Below are positions 32,670 through 40,611 of a DNA stretch of 40,649 bases, in pieces; position 1 is the stretch's first letter; every line of letters begins with the position of its first letter. The notes beneath the pieces are model-generated. The model had not been told where the DNA came from. It was given only the letters and a program-made list of their open reading frames with translations, and searched no databases. Made by a program: the position numbers and the translations under genes. This DNA comes from WJMT01 sp964445575 (GTDB taxonomy: Bacteria; Acidobacteriota; Aminicenantia; Aminicenantales; Aminicenantaceae): NCBI GenBank assembly GCA_964445575.1, contig CAYULB010000014.1:1-40649 (forward strand), in the 5' to 3' direction.

Positions 32670-32712
32670 TTTATTCATATACAGCAATCTTGACTCGTGA
32701 ATAAGTCATATT
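32668..32712. repeat. Short copy of the inverted-tip element at a convergent junction
   Basis: AATTTATTCATATAC at one end and GACTCGTGAATAAGTCATATT at the other, with only a dozen bases between. The GACTCGTGAATAA part matches the right ends at 4017 and 9424. It starts within the last bases of the thyX stop codon region and fills the gap to the convergent deacetylase-like gene. The arms can pair (TTATTCA/TGAATAA), so it could end transcription from both sides. Confidence 0.55.
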
Positions 32713-32733
32713 AAATCTTTATGCCCGGTAAAA

Positions 32734-33387
32734 TTAATCCTTATGCCAAAATTCAGGATGAATCAGCAGCTGAAGTACTTTTTTTTGTGGATTGTTTATT
32801 TTCGCTAAAATCTTTTTATGCTCTTTGATATCCCGGCTGTCTGACAAGGCCTCTTGCATCAATGTTTTTGAAGAGGCGCTGACCTTTTTGCAGATAAAAA
32901 AAGAATCTTCAGGAATATTAGAGAATTCTTTGGAAAAGGAAACACAGGAGACTTGTCTTTTTGTTAAAGACTCGAGATAACGATATTGGGAAATGATTTC
33001 ATTTTCGTTTGGAGTTATTTTGTTTTGGCTTGAAACAAAAGAAGAGGTGTAATGGATATACAACCCGATTTCATGACCCAAATTTAAGATTTGCTTTATT
33101 ATGGACAAGTTATCTTTTTGTTTCAGGTTAAAGTGGGGAGACAGGACATTTATCATAAAAGATCCTCTTATAGAATATTCTTTTTCTATTTTTGCCAGGT
33201 CTAAGCTTTTAATTAAGGATTCATGGATATCATGTCTTATGATAAATTTAGGTCTATGGATTTGACTGAAAATCTGAGGGATTTCTGATAAAACATAATT
33301 GGCATCATAATTTTCCTTTAAAGACTGAAGAATTTTACGGTAGTAGCTGAAACTGTAGTGTCTGTTGTTTTTGGGTGGATGATTCAC
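32734..33387 (-). CDS. Short polysaccharide-deacetylase-like (NodB-fold) protein
   Basis: 217 residues. RHDIHESLIKSLDLAKIE (51-68) resembles the RHDVDxxxxxALxMAxIE motif of a subgroup of NodB-like proteins found in surface-polysaccharide loci, and GHEIGLYIHY (104-113) matches their GHEIGLHYE/H motif. The last third is short and no clear C-terminal catalytic motif is visible, so it may be a reduced or non-catalytic member. It overlaps tyrS by four bases (ATGA), so it is translated with the synthetase, an odd pairing. Confidence 0.65.
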   Translation of the reverse strand: MNHPPKNNRHYSFSYYRKILQSLKENYDANYVLSEIPQIFSQIHRPKFIIRHDIHESLIKSLDLAKIEKEYSIRGSFMINVLSPHFNLKQKDNLSIIKQILNLGHEIGLYIHYTSSFVSSQNKITPNENEIISQYRYLESLTKRQVSCVSFSKEFSNIPEDSFFICKKVSASSKTLMQEALSDSRDIKEHKKILAKINNPQKKVLQLLIHPEFWHKD

Positions 33388-34610
33388 TTTTTTTTCTCGA
33401 TCTTATAAAATCTTTTTTTTCCTATTTTAAGAATGGTTTCGTTTCTTTGGGTCATATCGATCATAAACCCAACATCCCTTATCCTTTGGTTGTCAATATA
33501 AATTCCTCCTTGTCTGATCATGCGTTTGGCTTCTCCTCTTGAAGAAAATATATTTTTTTCAATGAGAAGGTCAATGAGAAATATTTTTTCAGATTTTATA
33601 GAAACGGTTTCCATATCTGAAGGAGCCTTATTTTGTTTGAACACCCGATCAAATTCTTGGGCTGCTTTTTCAGATTCTTCTTTTCCCCAAAAGTCCTGTA
33701 CTATGGATTTGGCCAGCTTTGACTTAAGGTCTCTGGGATTGATTTCATTCTGTTTAACTTTTTCTCGGTATTCCCTGATTTTGGACAGAGAGATATCAGT
33801 GAGAAGTTCGTAGTACCGGTACATAAGAGGGTCTGAGATAGACATCACTTTTCCATATATTTCAGTAGGGGGTTCTGTGATCCCTATATAATTGTTTAAA
33901 GATTTACTCATTTTATCCACCCCATCAATTCCTTCAAGAAGAGGCATGGTCAGCACTATTTGAGGGTTTTGACCGTATTCTTTTTGGATGTCTCGGCCGA
34001 CAAGAAGATTGAATTTTTGGTCTGTTCCTCCGAGTTCTACATCCGCCTTCAGAGCCACTGAATCATAAGCCTGCATGAGAGGGTAGAGAATCTCATGAGT
34101 GCAGATTGATTTATTTTTATTTAACCTTTTTGAGAAATCATCTCTTTCCAGAATTCGGGCCACTGTGTATTTTGCCATCAGGTGAATGATTTCAAAGCTG
34201 GTCAACTTTTCCAGCCATTTTGAGTTGAATTCAATAATGGTTTTATTTGGGTCCAGGATCTTGAACACCTGTTCTTTATAGGTCTGGGCATTTTTATTTA
34301 TCTGTTCTCGCGTCATGGGGGGGCGTGTTTTTGACCTTCCCGAAGGATCCCCGATAAGGCCGGTGAAATCTCCAATCAGGAATATGACTTGATGTCCTAA
34401 ATCTTGAAAATGCTTCATTTTTCGCAGGAGAACGGTGTGTCCCAGATGAATATCAGGGGCAGTAGGGTCAAAGCCAGCTTTGACTTTGAGGGGCTGGTTG
34501 TTTTTTAGTGAGCTCTCCAGTTTTTCTCTCAGCTCTTTTTCTTGGATTATTTCTGAGCTACCTTTCTTAAGATATGTGAATTGTTTTTCGGCTTCTTTTT
34601 TTATCTGCAT
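33384..34610 (-). CDS. tyrS: Tyrosyl-tRNA synthetase
   Basis: 408 residues from the chosen start. Class I signatures HLGH (55-58) and KMSKS (233-237) are intact, with GDFTGLIGDPSGRS and the tyrosine-binding ELGGTDQKFN between them; an S4 RNA-binding domain closes the protein (SSRGEAKRMIRQGGIYIDN). The ATG at 34610 is preceded by GAGGA with an eight-base spacer. An in-frame ATG 75 bp upstream would add a lysine-rich tail unlike any TyrRS and would lie within the predicted promoter. Confidence 0.95.
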   Translation of the reverse strand: MQIKKEAEKQFTYLKKGSSEIIQEKELREKLESSLKNNQPLKVKAGFDPTAPDIHLGHTVLLRKMKHFQDLGHQVIFLIGDFTGLIGDPSGRSKTRPPMTREQINKNAQTYKEQVFKILDPNKTIIEFNSKWLEKLTSFEIIHLMAKYTVARILERDDFSKRLNKNKSICTHEILYPLMQAYDSVALKADVELGGTDQKFNLLVGRDIQKEYGQNPQIVLTMPLLEGIDGVDKMSKSLNNYIGITEPPTEIYGKVMSISDPLMYRYYELLTDISLSKIREYREKVKQNEINPRDLKSKLAKSIVQDFWGKEESEKAAQEFDRVFKQNKAPSDMETVSIKSEKIFLIDLLIEKNIFSSRGEAKRMIRQGGIYIDNQRIRDVGFMIDMTQRNETILKIGKKRFYKIEKKK

Positions 34611-34656
34611 GTTGTCATTCCTCAAATTTTTATTTTTCTCTTTTTGGGCTTTTCTA

Positions 34657-34685
34657 TTTTTACATTCTTTCTCGACAAATGGCAA
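34657..34685 (-). promoter_or_regulatory. Predicted promoter of tyrS
   Basis: TTGCCA (34685-34680), 17 bp spacer, TAAAAA (34662-34657) on the minus strand, in the 108 bp gap between purN and tyrS. It gives a leader of about 40 nt. I see no T-box-like structure in it. Confidence 0.4.
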
Positions 34686-34718
34686 ATGTGAAAAAGGGAT
34701 GAAGAGAACCCTATATAA

Positions 34719-35357
34719 TCAATCGAGAATAAAAACTTTTCTTCCTTTAACCAGTAATTTTCCTTCGAAATAAAGCCTTACTGATTCTGGATAGATCTTA
34801 TGTTCCTCCTTTAATATCCTTTCACTCAGAGATTCTTCTGTGTCATCCTGGAGAACCGGCACCACAGCTTGAAGAATTATGGGACCCATGTCCACATCCG
34901 CAGTTACAAAGTGGACTGTGGCTCCTGAGTATCTTACTCCCCATTCTATTGCTTTTCTCTGAACATGAAGTCCTGGGAAAGAGGGGAGAAGGGCAGGATG
35001 GATGTTCATGATTCTGTTTTCGAATTGATTACAGAAGACCGGAGTTAAAATTTTCATATAACCTGCCAGACAAATGAGGTCGATGTCTATTCGTTTGATT
35101 TCTTCAGCTATTTTGGAGTCATAGTCTTCTTTAGAGGCAAATTTTTTTGGGTCCAAATAAAGAGTATTTAAACCATGTTTTTTTGCGTGCACCAAGCCCG
35201 GAGCCTCTTTTTTATTGCTGAACACCAGGGATATTTCACCATTTATTTTTCCCTTTTTAACTGAATCATGGATAGCAATGAAATTTGATCCTCTGCCAGA
35301 TAAAAAAACAGCAATTTTTCCTCTTTTGTTTGGACTTTGGAATTTTTTTTCCTTCAT
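34719..35357 (-). CDS. purN: Phosphoribosylglycinamide formyltransferase
   Basis: 212 residues. PurN transfers a formyl group from 10-formyl-THF to GAR, the third step of purine synthesis. GRGSN (21-25) binds phosphate; the catalytic trio is Asn118, His120 (NIHPALLPSFPG) and Asp156 (DVDMGP). AAGGAAGG lies just ahead of the ATG. It follows purL after 92 bp, probably in the same transcript. Confidence 0.96.
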   Translation of the reverse strand: MKEKKFQSPNKRGKIAVFLSGRGSNFIAIHDSVKKGKINGEISLVFSNKKEAPGLVHAKKHGLNTLYLDPKKFASKEDYDSKIAEEIKRIDIDLICLAGYMKILTPVFCNQFENRIMNIHPALLPSFPGLHVQRKAIEWGVRYSGATVHFVTADVDMGPIILQAVVPVLQDDTEESLSERILKEEHKIYPESVRLYFEGKLLVKGRKVFILD

Positions 35358-35449
35358 TATCCCTTCCTTAAATGTATTCTAAAAAGTTGCTTTTTCTAAA
35401 ATACCAAGTTAGGCTCCATTTTGAAAGAAGTTTGTATGCAAAGGTCAGG

Positions 35450-37657
35450 TTAAGTGATTTTAAAGGAATCGGGAAGGGAATCCCTCCACGATGAAAAAAC
35501 CTTTTTCGCCGGGATATCGATTATTTTTTTATCCAGATGTTCAATGGAGATGTTCTCTCCACCGGTTTCTCCAAGAATGGAAAAAGGAACCTTTCTTTTT
35601 CGGGCGGTTCGGGAAAAAACATCCAAATATTTTTTTTCTAAAGATATCAGTATCCGGGATTGAGTTTCTCCGAATAAAAGAGCATCAGTTCTTAAGTTCT
35701 CTTTAAGTTTTATTCGGCAGCCTATTCTTTTTTTACTTAAAAAGCAGCATTCAGCCAGACATTGTGCCAGACCTCCCTCTGACACATCATGTGCGGATTG
35801 AAGCATTTTTTTTGAAATGGCCTCCAAACACAAAGATTGAACTTTTATTTCCTTTTTGAGGTCAATGGCAGGAGCTGGCCCTATTTTTTTGGAATAAATT
35901 TGCTTTAGATATTCAGAAGCCCCCAATTCTTCTTTGTTTTCTCCCAAAAGTATAATAATGTTTCCTGGCTCTTTAAATTCCGGTGTTATTGATTTCTCAA
36001 GGTCTTCAATTATCCCTACCACTCCCAATACCGGAGTTGGATAGATGGAGGATCCTTCTGTGTCATTGTAAAAACTGACATTTCCTCCTGTAACAGGGAT
36101 TTTAAATTCCAGGCAGGCTTGAGAAATGCCTTTGACCGCTTCCTTAAACTGCCACATGATTTCAGGTTTTTCTGGATTTCCGAAGTTTAGGCAGTTGGTC
36201 ACTCCTATAGGGGTTGCTCCCACACAAGCAAGATTCCGGCATGCTTCAGCAACTGCGATTTTGCCCCCTGATTTTGGGTCCAAATAGGTGTATAAGGAAT
36301 TTCCATCCAGAGTAATGGCTAAGGCTTTTGGCGTGTTTTTAATTCGAAGAACAGCTGCATCAGAGCCCGGGAGTAATGCTGTGTTGGTTTGAACCATATG
36401 GTCGTACTGGCGGAATACCCATTTTTTGTCAGCAAGACTTGGTGATTTGACTATCTGAAGTAAAAGAGACTCGTAATTTTTTGGGAGAGGAATACCAGCT
36501 GTTGAACAAGCTGTTTTTCCTGAGGAATAAGGGATGGCTTTTCTGTTATAGACCGGACACTGATTAACCACAGCACTTACCGGGAGGTCCACTACGGTTC
36601 GGCCTTTGGCTTTGACTTTGAGATGTTGGGTATCGGTCACTTCTCCGATAATGACCGCATCCAGGTCCCATTTGGCAAACACATCCTGGACTTGCTGGAC
36701 TTTGTCTTTTTTTGCCACGATCAGCATTCGTTCCTGACTTTCAGAGAGCATGATCTCATAAGGAGTCATGCCTTCTTCTCTTTGTGGGATCAGGTCCAGA
36801 TCGATTTCAATTCCCGTACCGGAGTTGGCAGCCATTTCAGTAGTGGAGCAGGTTAAACCAGCGGCTCCCATGTCTTGAATTCCCAGTACCAAGTCTTTGT
36901 CCATGACTTCAAGACAGGCTTCTAACAGCAGTTTTTCTTTAAAAGGGTCCCCCACTTGGACATTGGGTCTTTTTTCTTCCAGGTCCTCACCAAATTCTGA
37001 GGAAGCCATGGTTGCTCCGTGAATCCCATCTCGTCCTGTCTTAGACCCCACATAAAGCACTGGATTTCCTTTTCCCTCTGCTCGGGCATAGAAGATTTTA
37101 TCTTTTTCTACGAGTCCTAGGCAAAAGACATTGACTAGAGGGTTCAGAGAATAACATTCATCAAAATATATTTCACCTCCCACTGTGGGAACCCCAATAG
37201 AGTTTCCGTAGCCAGCTATTCCTGAAACGACTCCTTCCGTAACAGCCTTATTCCTAGGAGCGGATAAGGGACCAAATCGAAGGGAGTCCAGAGTGGCTAT
37301 GGGTCTGGCTCCCATGGTGAAGATATCTCTCAGTATGCCCCCCACACCCGTGGCAGCCCCCTGGTACGGTTCTATAAATGAGGGGTGATTGTGAGATTCG
37401 ATCTTAAAAACTGCGGCTAAACCGTTTCCAATATCAATGATCCCTGCATTTTCTCCAGGACCTTGAATAACATTTTTGCCTGAGGTGGGGAATTTTTTTA
37501 AATGGAGTTTTGAACTCTTGTAACTGCAGTGCTCAGACCACATGAGAGAAAAGATACCCAGTTCAGTCAAATTGGGTTCTCTTTTTATGAGTTCGGTGAT
37601 CCTTTTATACTCTTGTTGGGTGATTCCGTGTTCTTTTAATATGTCTTTATCAATCAT
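35450..37657 (-). CDS. purL: Phosphoribosylformylglycinamidine synthase, large subunit (short PurL)
   Basis: 735 residues, the small PurL of the three-part FGAR amidotransferase (PurS, PurQ, PurL), found in Gram-positives, archaea and many other bacteria, unlike the single 1,300-residue enzyme of enterobacteria. SEHCSYKSSK (41-50) holds the active-site histidine region; FKIESHNHPS and GxGGILRD follow, and the second ATP-binding half begins near residue 400 (SDAAVLRI). It starts four bases inside purQ. Confidence 0.97.
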   Translation of the reverse strand: MIDKDILKEHGITQQEYKRITELIKREPNLTELGIFSLMWSEHCSYKSSKLHLKKFPTSGKNVIQGPGENAGIIDIGNGLAAVFKIESHNHPSFIEPYQGAATGVGGILRDIFTMGARPIATLDSLRFGPLSAPRNKAVTEGVVSGIAGYGNSIGVPTVGGEIYFDECYSLNPLVNVFCLGLVEKDKIFYARAEGKGNPVLYVGSKTGRDGIHGATMASSEFGEDLEEKRPNVQVGDPFKEKLLLEACLEVMDKDLVLGIQDMGAAGLTCSTTEMAANSGTGIEIDLDLIPQREEGMTPYEIMLSESQERMLIVAKKDKVQQVQDVFAKWDLDAVIIGEVTDTQHLKVKAKGRTVVDLPVSAVVNQCPVYNRKAIPYSSGKTACSTAGIPLPKNYESLLLQIVKSPSLADKKWVFRQYDHMVQTNTALLPGSDAAVLRIKNTPKALAITLDGNSLYTYLDPKSGGKIAVAEACRNLACVGATPIGVTNCLNFGNPEKPEIMWQFKEAVKGISQACLEFKIPVTGGNVSFYNDTEGSSIYPTPVLGVVGIIEDLEKSITPEFKEPGNIIILLGENKEELGASEYLKQIYSKKIGPAPAIDLKKEIKVQSLCLEAISKKMLQSAHDVSEGGLAQCLAECCFLSKKRIGCRIKLKENLRTDALLFGETQSRILISLEKKYLDVFSRTARKRKVPFSILGETGGENISIEHLDKKIIDIPAKKVFSSWRDSLPDSFKIT

Positions 37658-38343
37658 TTTTTTAAATATTCTATTATGGACTCAAAAATAATTTTTCCAT
37701 CACAACTTCCTAACAATTCTTCCGATGCTCTCTCTGGATGGGGCATCATACCTAAAACATTGTTTTTTTCATTTATAAGTCCTGCAATACGCTCTAGAGA
37801 GCCATTGACATTAGCCTTTTCCGTTAAGCTGCCGTCCGGCTCAGAATAACACAGCACGATTTGATGGTTTTGTTTGATCTTCTCCAGACTTTGCTGGTCA
37901 GAATAGTAGTTTCCATCGAAATGAGCAATGGGTATCTTCAGCACCTGACCCGGTTCCGCTCTGTTGGTAAAGGGAGTCTGATTGTTTTCAACTCGAACAT
38001 GAACATTCTGGCACAGAAATTTAAGATTTTTGTTTCTGAGCATTGCTCCGGGGAGAAGACCCAATTCTAATAACACCTGAAATCCATTGCATATTCCCAG
38101 AACAAGTCCTCCGGATAGAGCAAATTCCTTGACTTCCTGCATCAGGGGGGAGAAGCTGGCTATGGCTCCGGATCTGAGATAGTCTCCGTAAGAAAAACCT
38201 CCCGGGAGAATGATGCAATCAGCATTTTTTAGGTCATGATCTTTATGCCACAAGAAAAAAGACTTTTGTTTCAGGACATCTTTAAGAACATATAGTGTGT
38301 CATAATCACAATTGGACCCAGGGAAAACAACAATTCCGAATCT
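37654..38343 (-). CDS. purQ: Phosphoribosylformylglycinamidine synthase, glutaminase subunit
   Basis: 229 residues, class I glutamine amidotransferase. The nucleophile is Cys86 in GICNGFQVL and the His/Glu pair is in MMPHPERA near the end. It supplies ammonia to PurL. The ATG at 38343 has AAAGGAG eight bases upstream; an in-frame ATG 63 bp earlier would overlap purS and adds residues not found in PurQ. PurQ and PurL overlap by four bases. Confidence 0.97.
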   Translation of the reverse strand, partial: RFGIVVFPGSNCDYDTLYVLKDVLKQKSFFLWHKDHDLKNADCIILPGGFSYGDYLRSGAIASFSPLMQEVKEFALSGGLVLGICNGFQVLLELGLLPGAMLRNKNLKFLCQNVHVRVENNQTPFTNRAEPGQVLKIPIAHFDGNYYSDQQSLEKIKQNHQIVLCYSEPDGSLTEKANVNGSLERIAGLINEKNNVLGMMPHPERASEELLGSCDGKIIFESIIEYLKK

Positions 38344-38374
38344 CATTTCAAGGGCTCCTTTGAACTCATAGGGG

Positions 38375-38617
38375 TCATTCAATGATTTCCCATTCATATT
38401 TTTCAATGATAGGATTGGATAGGACTTTATGGGAGATCTCTGGTATTATCTGGTTGAGTTTCTTTTTGGGAATATTATTAACCTCTATTTCAAATATTTT
38501 GCCCTGTCTGACATCTTGAATAAAATCATACCCTAGAGTTAGAAGAGCATTTTTTACAGCTTGTCCCTGAGGGTCTAAAACACTTTCTTTAAATGAGACG
38601 AAGACTCTAACTTTCAT
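38375..38617 (-). CDS. purS: Phosphoribosylformylglycinamidine synthase subunit PurS
   Basis: 80 residues, the family length. The conserved VFVSFKESVLDPQGQAVKNAL (5-25 region) and VRQGKIFEIEV are clear. PurS bridges PurQ and PurL. It overlaps the end of purB by 11 bp and is followed by purQ after 31 bp. Confidence 0.95.
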   Translation of the reverse strand: MKVRVFVSFKESVLDPQGQAVKNALLTLGYDFIQDVRQGKIFEIEVNNIPKKKLNQIIPEISHKVLSNPIIEKYEWEIIE

Positions 38618-39908
38618 CGGAAAACACCCTGTTGTAAATGTAATCTATTTTAGATAAATATGTATCAAGCGAAAAGCAATCTTCAATTTCTTTTGAGGAA
38701 AGCATTTTGCTTATTTCAGGATCAGAAAGCAGAAGTTTTTTAAAGTCAGCCTTTTGCTCCCAAGCTCTCAAGCTGAGATTTTGGACAAGTTTATAAGCAT
38801 CTTCCCGTGACAAATCTTTTTTAGTGAGAGCTAAAAGGACTCTTTGTGAGAAAACCAACCCTTTGGTCAGGTCTATGTTTTTTTTCATTTTTTCAGGGTA
38901 AACATGCCAATTTGTTATAATATCTGTTATTTCTGCCAACAGGAAATCAGTGATGATAAAAGTATCTGGGATGATTATCCTTTCTGCTGAAGAGTGAGAA
39001 ATATCTCTTTCGTGCCAGAGGGGAATATTTTCCAGTGCAGTCTGAAGATTGCTTCTTGTCAGTCTGGCAAGCCCTGAAACTCTTTCTGTTCGGACTGGAT
39101 TTCTTTTATGAGGCATTGCTGAAGAACCTTTTTGTCCTGGGGTAAAGGGCTCTTCCAATTCTAGGGCTTCAGTTTTCTGGAGGTGCCGGATTTCTTGGGC
39201 TATTTTGTCCATGGTGGCACAAAGCAGAGCGAGGGCGCTCAAAACTTCCGCATGTCTGTCTCTCTGCAAGATTTGAGTGGATACATTTGCGGGCTTGAGA
39301 TTCAATTTTGATAAAGCTTTGACCTCTACTTTTGGGTCAAGATGAATATAGGTCCCTACAGCTCCTGAAATCCTTCCACAGCTTATGCTTTCTTTAGCTT
39401 GGGAAATTCTCTTTGTATGCCGTTTGACTTCCTCATACCAGACTAATATTTTCACCCCAAAAGTTATGGGTTCTGCATGGACTCCATGAGTTCTTCCGAT
39501 CATGGGGGTGTGTTTGTATTTTAAGGCTTGGTTTTTGAGTGTTTCTTTCAGGCTGTTTAGGTCCTTTTGGATTTTCTCAAGAGCTTCTCTTATTAAGAGA
39601 GAAAGGGCTGTGTCCACGACATCATAAGAAGTCAAACCAAGATGGATGTATCGGGAGTCTTTTCCTACATTCTCGGCAACAGAGGTCAGAAAAGCAATCA
39701 CGTCATGCTTGACTACTTTCTCGATCTCCTCGATCCGCTCAACGGAGAAGTCAGCTTTTTCCTTAATTCTTTCCAGAGCTTCTGAAGGGATTTCTCCAAG
39801 TTCATTCCATACTTCGCATACTGCCAGTTCAACATCTAACCATTTTTTAAATTTATTTTTTTCCTCCCATATGGCCCCCATTTCGGGCTTGGTATATCTT
39901 TTTATCAT
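38607..39908 (-). CDS. purB: Adenylosuccinate lyase
   Basis: 433 residues. PurB removes fumarate from SAICAR and from adenylosuccinate, so it acts twice in AMP synthesis, the second time after PurA. HLGLTSYDVVDTA (89-101), His141 (RTHGVHAEP) and the flexible signature loop GSSAMPHKRNP (261-271) with the catalytic serine are intact. The ATG at 39908 has AAGGA seven bases upstream. An in-frame start 45 bp earlier lies upstream of the predicted transcription start and can be excluded if that promoter is right. It leads purB-purS-purQ-purL. Confidence 0.97.
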   Translation of the reverse strand: MIKRYTKPEMGAIWEEKNKFKKWLDVELAVCEVWNELGEIPSEALERIKEKADFSVERIEEIEKVVKHDVIAFLTSVAENVGKDSRYIHLGLTSYDVVDTALSLLIREALEKIQKDLNSLKETLKNQALKYKHTPMIGRTHGVHAEPITFGVKILVWYEEVKRHTKRISQAKESISCGRISGAVGTYIHLDPKVEVKALSKLNLKPANVSTQILQRDRHAEVLSALALLCATMDKIAQEIRHLQKTEALELEEPFTPGQKGSSAMPHKRNPVRTERVSGLARLTRSNLQTALENIPLWHERDISHSSAERIIIPDTFIITDFLLAEITDIITNWHVYPEKMKKNIDLTKGLVFSQRVLLALTKKDLSREDAYKLVQNLSLRAWEQKADFKKLLLSDPEISKMLSSKEIEDCFSLDTYLSKIDYIYNRVFSDES

Positions 39909-39938
39909 GTGGTCTTCCTTAGGAAAGAATGAATAAGA

Positions 39939-39967
39939 ATCATAACAACTCATTTATATGATGTCAA
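39939..39967 (-). promoter_or_regulatory. Predicted promoter of purB-purS-purQ-purL
   Basis: Perfect TTGACA (39967-39962), 17 bp spacer, TATGAT (39944-39939) on the minus strand. Transcription would begin near 39932 and leave a short leader, too short for a purine riboswitch. Confidence 0.7.
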
Positions 39968-39971
39968 TTGC

Positions 39972-40000
39972 CATGAACTATTCATAAAAAAATGGCGATG
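39972..40000 (+). repeat. Element family: left-end fragment
   Basis: GAACTATTCATAAAAAAATGGCGATG matches the left end of copies 1 and 2 (CCTATTCATAAAAAAATGGC, CGATG) over about 24 bp and then diverges. It lies in the 309 bp divergent gap between purB and the tRNA cluster, next to the purB promoter. Confidence 0.6.
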
Positions 40001-40041
40001 TTTTTGTTCTTTAATTTTTATAAATAATTTACATTTGGTTC

Positions 40042-40070
40042 TTGACAAAAAGTTATTATTAGGGTAGGAT
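40042..40070 (+). promoter_or_regulatory. Predicted strong promoter of the tRNA-tuf operon
   Basis: Perfect TTGACA (40042-40047), 17 bp spacer, TAGGAT (40065-40070). It is placed about 148 bp before the first tRNA. The stretch 40071-40217 has no other feature I can support. Confidence 0.7.
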
Positions 40071-40217
40071 TTTATGCGAGTTCGTTTATTTCAAGGTATG
40101 GATTTTATAGTAGAGATAGGTAAGCAAATAAAATAGAGAGTTACTCTGGCCTATTCCTACGCAGATTATTTCCCAAAAAACAAACAAAAACGATAAAAAA
40201 ACACACATGAATTTTTT

Positions 40218-40290
40218 GCCAGCGTAGCTCAGTTGGTAGAGCAGCTGATTTGTAATCAGCGGGTCGGGGGTTCGAATCCTCTCGCTGGCT
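40218..40290 (+). tRNA. tRNA-Thr (anticodon UGU)
   Basis: Acceptor arms GCCAGCG and CGCTGGC pair fully; D arm TAGCTCAGTTGGTAGAGCA, anticodon stem CTGAT/ATCAG with TGT at 40251-40253, T arm with GGTTCGAATCC. Discriminator T; CCA is not encoded. First of four tRNAs. Confidence 0.97.
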
Positions 40291-40320
40291 TTTGGAAAGA
40301 GAGAATTTGGTTTTTAAAAT

Positions 40321-40403
40321 GGGCAGGTACCAAAGTGGACAAATGGGGCGGGCTGTAAACCCGCAGCGGCAACGCTTCGGAGGTTCGAATCCTCCCCTGC
40401 CCA
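40321..40403 (+). tRNA. tRNA-Tyr (anticodon GUA)
   Basis: Acceptor GGGCAGG/CCTGCCC, anticodon stem GCGGG/CCCGC with GTA at 40355-40357, and a long variable arm (class II), as expected for bacterial tRNA-Tyr. Discriminator A; CCA is not encoded (the acceptor strand is followed by ATTTT). Confidence 0.97.
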
Positions 40404-40409
40404 TTTTTA

Positions 40410-40482
40410 GCGGGAATAGCTCAGTTGGTAGAGCATCGGCCTTCCAAGCCGTGGGTCGCGGGTTCGAGTCCCGTTTCCCGCT
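40410..40482 (+). tRNA. tRNA-Gly (anticodon UCC)
   Basis: Acceptor GCGGGAA/TTCCCGC, D arm TAGCTCAGTTGGTAGAGCA, anticodon TCC at 40443-40445 in loop CTTCCAA, T arm GGTTCGAGTCC. Discriminator T; CCA is not encoded. Confidence 0.97.
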
Positions 40483-40492
40483 CAATAATTCT

Positions 40493-40565
40493 GCCCACGT
40501 AGCTCAGTTGGTAGAGCACGTCCTTGGTAAGGACGGGGTCACCAGTTCAAATCTGGTCGTGGGCT
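40493..40565 (+). tRNA. tRNA-Thr (anticodon GGU)
   Basis: Acceptor GCCCACG/CGTGGGC, anticodon stem CGTCC/GGACG with GGT at 40526-40528, T arm AGTTCAAATCT. Discriminator T; CCA is not encoded. It lies 46 bp upstream of tuf. Confidence 0.97.
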
Positions 40566-40611
40566 TTGCGGAAGTTTTAAAAGATTAATCTCAAGACTAG
40601 GAGGTAAATCA

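Noticed and set aside
34611..34685. Earlier start for tyrS
   Set aside because: It gives a lysine-rich tail atypical of TyrRS and overlaps the predicted promoter; the ATG at 34610 has a clear GAGGA.
35440..35455. Another repeat tip (GGTCAGGTTA) at the end of purL
   Set aside because: Only about ten bases match and no TATTCAT-like part is present; chance similarity cannot be excluded.
39909..39953. Earlier start for purB
   Set aside because: It lies at or upstream of the -10 of a strong promoter, and the added residues are not found in PurB proteins.
40074..40136. 20-codon frame just after the tRNA-tuf promoter
   Set aside because: Very short, no ribosome-binding site, and lies too close to the predicted transcription start to have a leader; likely chance.
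40141..40588. Open frames on both strands across the tRNA cluster
   Set aside because: They are translations of the four tRNA genes and their complements; such frames often appear as false proteins.
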